DNA of 18,070 nt from Gymnopus androsaceus JB14 (Eukaryota > Basidiomycota > Agaricomycetes > Agaricales > Omphalotaceae). Below are positions 10,701 to 18,070 of this stretch, piece after piece (position 1 is the first letter of the stretch; every line of letters begins with the position of its first letter). Both the position numbers and the translations under genes were made by a program. The stretch is from contig ML770137.1 of NCBI GenBank assembly GCA_009733575.1, positions 1-18,070 on the forward strand. Reading direction: 5' to 3'. The notes under the pieces were generated by a model. The model saw only the letters and a program-made list of their open reading frames with translations. It was not told the DNA's origin and did not search any database.

Positions 10701-12141
10701 ATCGACCTTCAAAGAATGCCTATAGGAAAGTTCTCTAAAACACACCTGCTAGACCAGTTGATCAACTGGGTGAGTTTCACTACTAGTGCTTTCATTGGAT
10801 CTGATATTTCATTTCTTTAGCGAGTTGCACAACCTTATAAGCTTCTGGAATGTATCCCAGTTAACTCGTTCGAACTTCTTCAACACCTCCATCGAACAAT
10901 CACCCAGGTTGTGTCACCTACCTGGGTCTCGAAGCCCCCGCCTGATATTGGTCTTGCTCGGGCAGGAACTCCAAAGGCGGCCCATTGGAGGACATTGTTC
11001 GAAATCTTTGTTCCCCTTGCCATGATAACGTTCTGGAAAATCGAGTCTCCTCTTGCTGCTGCCAATGCTGAGGAGATGACCCTGGTTTTGAACACCTCTA
11101 TGCATTTAACATGCTCTGCACTGGCAATGGTCAAAAGAAACCTCACTGTTGAGCATTGAGAGAGGTTCCGCTACCACCTAGTCAAACATATGGAGGGGAT
11201 CAGAAAGTATTTTCCTGGCTTCATCTATCCGAGTTCCCACTTGGTGTTTCACATATACGACATCATGGAGGACTTCAGTGGGGTCCAACACTGGTGGCTC
11301 TTTCCGTTTGAGAACCTGATAGGAAAACTTCAACGAATTCCCCATAATCATAAGCCTGGTAAGCACATTAGCTGCTGGAAATAATATATGCTCATAAGTG
11401 GTGCGATAGGTGAACGAGAGCACACCATGCTGGAGTACTTCTGGAAAAGTGCTTTTTTCCGGCAGTGGCTAATGCGACCAGATTCCCCGCCGCTCCTCCA
11501 ATATTGCCTTGAACTGCTGGACAAGGCTTACCATTTTTACAAACCCAATGAAAGGCCTGAAGATAGTGCGAATGAAGATGACAAAAATGAAGTCGAGGAC
11601 CCTTCAGACGATGATGCAGATGCTCTTCAAGGTACTTGGAATTCTTCAGGTCCTGAAGCTACTCGTTTGGGAGGCCCTACTCCGCCTGCACTGACCGCGC
11701 TACTGGGCACTGACAACATAGACTGCTTCGGTCATATTCCTGCTGCAAAAGGTCACTATACCATACCCAGAGCTAGAGGCATCGGAAACAGCTACGTCTG
11801 CTTCCAACCCGACATTGACCTGCCAGACGGGAAGTGGGCTGCCGGTCAAATCCAGCACATTTTCAAAGATCGAGAGGGAGGTCCTATGAAGGTAGCTATT
11901 CGTCATTCCATGCAGAGTGGCCTTGCAGATCCTTTTGCGAGCTTTTGGGATGATGGGTTTGAAGCGAAACTTGTGTCTTCAGAATTCTCCGAGGACATCG
12001 AGATTATTGATGCATCTAATATCATAGCGCATACTGCAAGATGGTCTATTTCCGCAGAGTCGGTGGTTGTTCTCAACCTGAGTATGGTAAGATTGCACTG
12101 CCTAATCTTTGTCCCACTCTGACGCTTCTATACAGGAGTAA
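7731..12141 (+). pseudogene. Tnp2-family (CACTA/EnSpm-type) transposase with two in-frame TGA codons
   Basis: Exons fit at 7731-7949, 8009-8411, 8471-10323, 10374-10769, 10821-11358, 11410-12086 and a last GAG-TAA at 12136-12141. All joins keep frame and introns are 49-59 bases. The order of features is that of agaricomycete Tnp2 (Transposase_21) proteins: a Ser/Gln-rich N-terminal part, a zinc-binding-like CPQC (8743-8754) with TYPPEYPDG, the WDWFGQFIALPG block, GRWVFLLNTNFFNVEGN, CFLC (9496-9507), then LIDPMH (D-x2-H at 9713-9724, typical of CMC-type DDE transposases), and a C-terminal region with FPGFIYPSSHLVFHIYDIME and HWWLFPFENLIGKLQRIPHN. TGA at 9295-9297 splits ...DEKNAES from YFLRPVFDD, and TGA at 11157-11159 splits LTVEH from ERFRYHL. 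The frame and conserved text continue unchanged across both. The gene's start exon is unknown and its end is short. It is probably inactive unless these are sequence errors. Confidence 0.8.
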
Positions 12142-12377
12142 AAGTTCCTTTAGATAGTCACCGCCGAGAATTCAATGCATGTACATATGATATCGAAGTT
12201 CAAAGGTACATATCAAGTTGAATTGACACCGATCGAGAGGCCTATGCTAGTAAAGACAAGGACGCCAAAGTGGATACGCCTGACTTAATAAGTATGCACA
12301 CCGGTTCTCAGGAACCGTCCTGCCAGCGCGAACAGCCTACTTCAGATCCAGTACCTAATTGATAGTTTAGATATGTA
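12142..12377. other. 3' flank of the transposase gene
   Basis: No open frame of note. The region holds scattered stops in all frames and leads into the motif cluster. Confidence 0.4.
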
Positions 12378-12845
12378 TGTAGTAAATATTCCCTATTGCA
12401 ATCTACATAGGCAGTAAATATTTACTACCTTCCAGCAATTTACTCCTCAGGAGGCAGTAAATACCTACTACCTCACTTCCATCAATTTACTCCTTGGGAG
12501 GCAGTATTTACTCCCTCCTCTGCACTTCCACTCCTTGGGAGGTAGTAAATAGCCAGTACCTCCCTTATGTGCATTCCATCTGGAGATCCAGTAATTATTT
12601 ACTGCCTCAATTTACACTGTCTTCGAGTTTCGACCGGACACTCCTACATTCACGTAGCTCACAACCACATTGGCATAGTACCTGGTAAGTCAATGGGTTA
12701 AGTTGGGCATTGATCGCGGCCGCGCTATGGCAAGCTGCCTCGGAATGCGAGATCAGTGTCCGATTGTGCACGTACCCTCGAGTGTCCGCCTCGCACCAGG
12801 AGAGTTCCGTCTGGGGGAGGTAGCAAATAATTACTTCCCTTTGCA
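12378..12845. repeat. Cluster of inverted GG(C/T)AGTAAATA motifs, possible subterminal repeats
   Basis: Copies on the + strand: GTAGTAAATATT (12379), GGCAGTAAATATTTACTACC (about 12410-12429, containing the perfect palindrome AGTAAATATTTACT), GGAGGCAGTAAATACCTACT (from 12450), GGGAGGCAGTATTTACTCCC (from 12497), GGGAGGTAGTAAATAGCCAG (from 12537), and an outlying GGGGAGGTAGCAAATAATTA (from 12814). In the other orientation: ATTATTTACTGCCTC (about 12594-12608). CAATTTACTCC also recurs (12436 and 12483). Spacing in the dense part is about 35-50 bases. The motif is nearly absent elsewhere in the window by eye. Confidence 0.72.
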
Positions 12846-13039
12846 CGCCTAACTACCTTGCCAGGACTTCGGCGATCATTTTGTGGCTGAATGAATGATC
12901 GTGGGGTCCATCAGATCAGATCTGCATCTCGCATTCGTTTTGTCAACCGCCACAACCGCCATGTCCAATAATTGCTGCTGTAACCACTGCTTCAATCGCT
13001 GCAGTACTGGTTCTCTGCCAATCAAAAGCCCATCTTTTT
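12626..13039. other. Region before the MYND gene; possible upstream exon
   Basis: Apart from the single motif copy at 12814-12840 no element stands out. An ATG at 12961 opens a Cys-rich frame (MSNNCCCNHCFNRC...) that is one base out of register with the first MYND finger at 13040. It may be the true N-terminus with an unseen intron or a frameshift. Confidence 0.35.
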
Positions 13040-14075
13040 ATGTGCACCCGCTGCAGAAGCGCATTCTATTGTGTGCGTATAAAGGCAATATATATATCTC
13101 CGCAACCTTATTATTGTTTCTCTACAGGATCTTGCATGCCAACGCGCCGACTTTCCAAACCACAAAAAGCTTTGTCGACAACTTGGTCACCAGCTGAGCT
13201 GTCCGCAGCACCCTGCACTAAACACTGCCGCCACCGCCAGTTTTGAGAATGGATTTGTGCTGGAACCGCGCGCAGTAAGTTTCCCAATTAAGTGTACTTT
13301 CCCCTCTTAAATAATTTTATGTCGTTCTACTGTAGTCTTGTGGCCACTGCCAGCGTATTGGACGGATGAAAAAATGCCAAGGATGCCAAGTTAAATCTTA
13401 TTGTGTGAGCATACGTCAATTGTTTTGTGATTGGTGTTGGCATCCTTCCTCCTTAGTCTGCCAAATGTCAAAAAGCGGACTGGACTTTGCACAAGCCCTC
13501 TTGCAAAAGTGGTAATTCGACCAAGGTTATCAGCTCCCCCAAACGAGAAGCAGCCCTAGCTGGCAGCAAGAAGTTTGTCAGGTTGTATTTCTCCAGGATT
13601 TTGGCTCGAACGATCAGCCCGCTATCGGCAGCTATAGGTAGATGCAGAGAAGCAGAAAGTGTCCCGCAGTATATTTCGCGTCTTCGCGAATTTGCTCAGA
13701 ATAATGTGGTAACCATATCGGTTCAGCTTAAGGATGGTATGTTGAGTTACACCTGTAACTCTGTTTCTCCTTATTGACCTTGACTCAACCAGAGTTCCTG
13801 AATATCACCACCGCGATTTTTACTACATACCAAATTCCGCGACTATTGGGTCAGACTTCCTATACCAATCCACCAACCGCATTAGACAAGAGCACATTGC
13901 ATCGCACAGTACCGAGTCTGAATTTGGCTTTGCGATGATCGTTCGAGTGCTCGACCATGCTGGTAATTTGTTGGTTTGGTGGTCCAAAGTGGACACCATT
14001 CCTATTGCTGCGCTGTTTGGAATACTTGCTGCGAATACAGAGGAAGAACTTAGAGGCTGCGGACGGGACACGTAG
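13040..14075 (+). CDS. Protein with two MYND-type zinc fingers
   Basis: Exons fit at 13040-13072, 13128-13274, 13336-13404, 13457-13736 and 13795-14075 (stop TAG 14073-14075). Introns are 52-61 bases with canonical donors. Finger 1 reads CTRCRSAFYC / DLACQRADFPNHKKLC across an intron; the N-terminal Cys pair of a full finger is not in this frame. Finger 2 is complete: SCGHCQRIGRMKKCQGCQ, then SYC / SAKCQKADWTLHKPSC, with the usual C-x2-C, C-x2-C, YC-x3-C, H-x3-C spacing. In both fingers an intron falls exactly after the YC. MYND fingers mediate protein-protein contacts. The remaining part of about 170 residues (RLREFAQNNVVTISVQLKD, EYHHRDFYYIPN, GFAMIVRVLDHAGNLLVWWS) is alpha/beta-like and not recognised. 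The start is unsure: ATG 13040 is only the first in-frame Met, and coding probably begins upstream. Confidence 0.68.
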
Positions 14076-14836
14076 GGCTATCGATACAATTTTGTCTGAA
14101 GAGGACATTTCATCCTCGTAATTACCAAGTTCGGCAATGGCGGTCATTTTCATTTTTCTTCGCTTATGTCCCATTGTGTTCCGATATAATAGTAGCTCAG
14201 ATGATATTTTGACTCTATACACACGTACAATACATGCAAAATTCTCATGCCATCGTAATTTAGAAAGACATGAGATTTACTGTGATCCCGATTGGTTCAC
14301 CAGGTCGGCCCTCATGTTCACCAAGTTAGCCCTCTCCGCAGCAAGGCGCTCTCTCTCCTCAGCTTCTTCTTTGGCGACATGCGTTTCCTAGGATATCTGG
14401 ATCGAGAGATCCTGACTGAGCCACGGGTTCGCTTTTAATTTGCGCAACTCTGAGCGAGACCAAAAAATGACCTCAGCACCAGGTTTTGACCTTAACCATT
14501 ACCAGTGGCATGAAGGTTTTTGAGTCAAGCTTGCTTGACCAAGGTAAAGGGTCACCCTGTCACTCTCGCCAGTTTATCTAGCTACCTTTCCCTCACAAAA
14601 CCACCATAATTGTGTAGAGATTAGGCGTTAGGGTAAGTTTTCGATAGATAACTTTCTTTTAAATTTTCTGATTCCAGGCATTTCACAGAACCTTTACCAT
14701 TTTCTCAACTCAGATGAACCCAGATTGTTCGTTAACAATCATCGTTGAGGGTTTTTTAATTTGAGAGACGCAAGCTCAGTACGGCTTGGACTGGCCCGAG
14801 ATTGCCGATGATCTTCCGACAAGTGGATCATCATGT
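14076..14836. other. Intergenic stretch with no clear gene
   Basis: Short overlapping open frames occur on both strands (such as + 14137-14391 and - 13860-14222), but none shows family features. A small perfect inverted repeat GTCAAGC-TT-GCTTGAC lies at about 14524-14539. Nothing else is visible. Confidence 0.4.
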
Positions 14837-15265
14837 GCCTTGACTCGCTTTTCTTCTTAAACCATTACCTACCCATTTGCGCTCGACAAGCCGTAGGTGT
14901 GCAATTCGAGCGCAGGGTAAACTTCCTTCTATACCTTTACCTCTGCCCATGTCGTGACCAAGAAGCTGTAAGTGTGCAATCTGGAAACGGGGCGAGCTTT
15001 GACCTGGAATCCTTTGGGGACATTCTTGCGAGCTTGAGGATGTTCTGGCAACTGTCCCTGGCTTCAGTCGCTGCAGTCTGACACTCATTCTCTCACCACG
15101 GTTCCGTTCCCAGTGTGATATGCCCTTGGTGGGAGATCAGAGGATCTGCTGCCAATTGTGAGTCGACTACAGTTCCTTGAAGCATTCAGACTAACCTGGA
15201 CCTTTCATAGTTACGATTCACAATCTTTCTGCTGCTTTAGACTACAAGTCTGGCAATCATCGTAC
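14837..15265 (+). repeat. Direct duplication, copy 1
   Basis: It runs from GCCTTGACTCGCTT to about CTGGCAATCATC and matches 15296-15693 over nearly its whole length, with small indels (offset 459 bases at the start, 435 near the end). It carries a gene fragment. In copy 1 the frame for the helix ending LASLRMFWQLSLASVAAV is broken relative to copy 2, by an extra G and an extra T near 14990-15000. Confidence 0.85.
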
Positions 15266-15295
15266 CACACATCTGCGCCAGACTTTTTCGCACGC

Positions 15296-15693
15296 GCCTT
15301 GACTCGCTTTCACTACCCATTTGCGCTCGACAAGCCGTAGGTGTGCAATTCGAGTGCAGGGTAAACTTTCTTTTATACCTTTTCCTTCATGCATTTCTTG
15401 TCCAAGAAGCTATCAATCTGGAAACGGGCGAGCTTGACCTGGATGCCTTTTGGGACATTCTTGCGAGCTTGAGGATGTTCTGGCGACTGTCCCTGGCGTC
15501 AGTCGCTGCAGTCTGACACCCATTCTCTCACCACGGCTCCGTTCCCAGTGTGACATGCCCTTGGTGGGAGATCGGAGGATCTGCTGCCAATTGTGAGTCG
15601 ACTACAGTTTTTTGAAGCATTCAGACTGACCTGGACCTTTCATAGTTATGATTCACAATCTTTCTGCTGCTTTAGATTACGACGATTGGCAAG
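15296..15693 (+). repeat. Direct duplication, copy 2
   Basis: This is the second copy of the unit at 14837-15265. Its coding-like text is cleaner: LETGELDLDAFWDILASLRM and onward to a TGA at about 15515. Both copies also share a donor-like GTGAGT (15158 in copy 1, 15593 in copy 2) and an acceptor CTGCTTTAG, so a whole exon-intron block seems to have been duplicated. After the acceptor the copies diverge (ACTACAAGTCTGG against ATTACGACGATTGG). Copy 2 may supply 5' exons to the WD40 gene downstream. Confidence 0.85.
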
Positions 15694-15919
15694 CTACTCT
15701 TCCGCCATCAATACACTCAAAATCACCAACACAAGTCGAGGCTTACGGCTTACCAGGTTGAGACTTACCAAGTCGTCTCCAGCGATCCCTCCGTGCGCAG
15801 AGGACAGGACGCAAGACCGCGATACCGATGAGAATGATCGTTACACGGTTGATGTTTATTCGGTGAGTCGCGCAACTCGAAAAAATGGTTCACGTTAAAC
15901 TCTTCTCCATTGCATTCAG

Positions 15920-17486
15920 CCCTATCGACGCCAAAAACAGGTGCCCAACATTCACACCTGTTGGAGAGATGCTTGCTCTGTCTCCAGCCCTTGCAAATTT
16001 TGCTCCAGTTCTCCCTATTCTTCCAGAGAACATCCTAGTCCTTGCTTCCGCTGCATCCCAGAAAACAGTGCACTTCCCCCAGTTGTCCTATCAGTTATCC
16101 CGATGCCATGTTATCTTTGACCAGCTCTCGGGAGGATTGTCGATGATGTACCGAACGCGTCTATGCAGGGACCCTTCCACATGACGTATTTGGTACACTG
16201 TTAGACTCCGAATCCACTCGTATTGTATCGTACCTTCGCAGACTCAGATCCTTTGCGAAGCTCCTGGGCTGAGCCGGAGGACCCTGTCCTTGCGGTTATA
16301 AAGAAATTAATATTCTTCAGCACTCCAAACACCACGCTCTGCAGCCTTCCCCTCCTCGTCGAAGGCGCTCTCTCCACGAGTAAAACCATTTCCTCGCGTC
16401 TTTCGGTCGACCATGATGTCTTCTCCAAAAGCTGGGGTCTCACTGCGAGTCATATGCCCCTGGCCCCGAAGAGTGCGTTGAACTCTGACAAAATAGGTGG
16501 GGGCATGTACGTTTTCAGGTGTTTTTTTCTGTTTCAAACCGCTCATCACCTCATAGTCAACTACTCGATGCGAAGACCGGACAAGTTAAGTCAAAGGACT
16601 TCCGAGGACCTCCCGTTCTGTATGTTTATTCCTCGCTCATTACTTGCACGCTTTCAATCTCAGTCTCACTACAGTGGCTCGGTTGCCTTGAGCACTACAA
16701 ATGAAACTTTCGTATCGTGGACTGACGAAAGTTTCCAGCTCTTCCGTCTCGTTGGCCTTGAGCTCCTTCAAACCTTCGCTACAGGTAGGCCTATGGTCTA
16801 CTTTCCAAGAAATATTGTCTTTGGGGAGCAGGATCGTATCGTAGTTGGCGGGACAGACCGTGGATGCTGGGCACATCTTCCAGGTGGATGATCCAAATCA
16901 AACCCAGATTTTAGAATACCCGAAAGGTGGCCTAGTTCAACACGTTGCGGTAAGTCTTGTAATTCCTGTTGATGGCTGCCTCCTCATTAACATCACCTGT
17001 AGACCGCGTCTCTTCCCGACCGGCATCTTGTTGCAATCGCTGGATCTAGTAGGCACCAGGCTGCAGACGTCGTTGTCTTCCAGAAGTTTATCAAGAAGGA
17101 CGCGTCGGTATCCATTGATCGATTAGACTGGCAGCATTTCTCCTTCTATTTACCACGAAAACTTGTGCAATTGATGACCGTGATAAATCCCTGTGTTGGT
17201 ATCTGGGCTGGTATATCTGTCGCTCGGCAAGATGTATATTTTTCAATTTTCAAGGTATGAGTTTGTCTCTTTCGATTGGTAGCGGCTGACCATATCTTTG
17301 CAGTACATACCTAAAGCAATCTGGCCAGTTTCACAAAGCATGCCAGATCCAATCCTTGTTTGCCCGCCAGCCCCTGCTTGCGATACCATGCCCACTCGCA
17401 AGCCGATTGAAGCTTCCCTATCTAACATTGCTGCTCCCGAACAAGAGAATTTCATACTGATTGGGCGTGTTTTGTCATCTGCATAA
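15920..17486 (+). CDS. WD40-type protein, frameshifted, start uncertain
   Basis: The firm part is 16242-16506, 16557-16619, 16675-16949, 17003-17254 and 17304-17486 (stop TAA), with introns of 49-55 bases. Degenerate beta-propeller blades are visible: GGGIQLLDAKTGQ, SVALSTTNETFVSWTDESFQ, NIVFGEQDRIVVGGTDRG, QHVATASLPDRHLVAIAGSS. The protein continues into a C-terminal part with SIDRLDWQHFSFYLPRKLV and a hydrophobic stretch (QLMTVINPCVGIWAGISVA). A one-base frameshift lies at about 16860-16870: IVVGGTDRG is in one frame and GHIFQVDDPNQTQILEYPKG in another, with no room for an intron. Upstream, 15920-16184 is coding-like (FTPVGEMLALSP...), and 16147-16192 (YAGTLPHDVF) joins 16242 in frame, but these two pieces overlap in different frames, perhaps a second break. 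WD40 proteins act as binding scaffolds; no partner is indicated. It may be a decaying gene. Confidence 0.55.
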
Positions 17487-18070
17487 CTTTTGATTTGATT
17501 ATGTGATTATATTATACTAGCATCCGATACAATCTCCTTCTTTACTTACTGTCGCTCTTTAAGACATCGGGTATTGGGGTATTGTAATTATTATTTAATG
17601 ATATGAAGACACTCTGGGCTTTTGGCTCAGTCGCACCTAACTTTGAGTCGCCGCTCGGATGAGATGATGCGCATTTATCAACTAGATTACTTAATCGCGC
17701 CGGAAGTGTTTCCGATGGATCATAACTACAGTACTCTCGAACTCTCGAATTGCCTACATAGTTTCGGTGTTTATCTCAGGCCGCAATGATCCCACTACTT
17801 CATTGGAGTCTCATGAAGAGAAGGAATTCCAAGTTTTGCTTTGCAGACCGATGTGCTGGTGAAGAGCTGTTCTCGAGATGAGGAACTACAGGGCAAATTT
17901 GTACGTTCATGACCTTCTGGTTTGACTAAAACCATTCATATTTGATCCACCAGCAACATCTCCATCTCCCTCAGTCTTCGCCCATCTGAACTACCGCTGG
18001 ACAACGATATTCGCTGCTTTACCCCGGGTTGAATTCGTTAAAATGCGACTAGGGCAGTTGGAGAAGTAGC
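17487..18070. other. 3' flank of the WD40 gene; no confident gene
   Basis: The first about 100 bases are AT-rich (ATTATGTGATTATATTATAC) and suit a transcript end. Near the right edge two coding-like pieces flank a possible intron 17900-17954 (GTACGT...CACCAG): TDVLVKSCSRDEELQGKF before it and NISISLSLRPSELPLDNDIR after it. The phases do not match, so this is at most a fragment. Confidence 0.3.

Larger units (their letters stand above)
7731..12845 (+). mobile_element. Remnant of a CACTA-like DNA transposon (boundaries not determined)
   Basis: The Tnp2-type transposase gene is followed within about 240 bases by a cluster of short inverted motifs like the subterminal repeats of CACTA elements. 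I found no pair of CACTA-starting terminal inverted repeats and no 3-base target duplication. The limits given are only the coding start and the last motif. Extent is inference; transposon origin of the coding part is well supported. Confidence 0.5.

Noticed and set aside
3204..11159. TGA read as an amino acid (recoding or selenocysteine)
   Set aside because: The same region uses TGA as a normal stop-like codon elsewhere, fungi of this group lack selenoproteins, and no hairpin element was evident. Mutation is the simpler reading.
14524..14539. Inverted repeat GTCAAGC-TT-GCTTGAC as a transposon end
   Set aside because: It is a single short hairpin with no partner copy or target duplication nearby.
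16201..16549. Minus-strand frames opposite the WD40 gene
   Set aside because: They are shadows of the + strand exons, whose blade patterns and splice phases fit well.

Overview
The window looks like nuclear DNA of a mushroom-forming basidiomycete (Agaricomycetes). The evidence is dense short introns of about 44-62 bases with GT..AG ends, many small exons, and protein families that I know mainly from agaricomycete genomes: a DUF6532-like protein, a Tet-like 2-oxoglutarate/Fe(II) oxygenase, a Tnp2 (CACTA-type) transposase, MYND fingers and a degenerate WD40 protein. All recognisable genes lie on the + strand. There is no tRNA, rRNA or CRISPR array that I can support.

Layout. 1-2089: the 3' part of a DUF6532-like gene in eleven small exons, running in from the left edge. 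2205-2825: a minisatellite of 21-base units (26 clear units plus a degenerate tail). 3059-4498: a Tet-like oxygenase gene with an intact-looking H-x-E...H...R catalytic set, but with an in-frame TGA near its 5' end. 4499-5244: no clear gene. 5245-5691: scattered coding-like pieces. 5897-6750: a two-exon basidiomycete hypothetical protein. 7731-12141: a multi-exon Tnp2-family transposase interrupted by two in-frame TGA codons. 12378-12845: a cluster of inverted copies of a GGNAGTAAATA motif just downstream of the transposase, possibly the subterminal repeat zone of the element. 13040-14075: a gene with two MYND-type zinc fingers. 14837-15693: a diverged direct duplication of about 0.4 kb. 15920-17486: a WD40-type gene with an apparent one-base frameshift. 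17487-18070: no confident gene.

The region reads as an accessory, repeat-rich stretch rather than a pathway cluster. The most interesting theme is a TET/JBP-type oxygenase gene (the family that oxidises 5-methylcytosine) beside a DNA transposon. Both carry premature TGA codons in the same TTGA context, as CpG deamination of TCGA sites would give. That link is inference from three sites. Exon joins were worked out by hand from frame and splice signals and have not been checked against transcripts.
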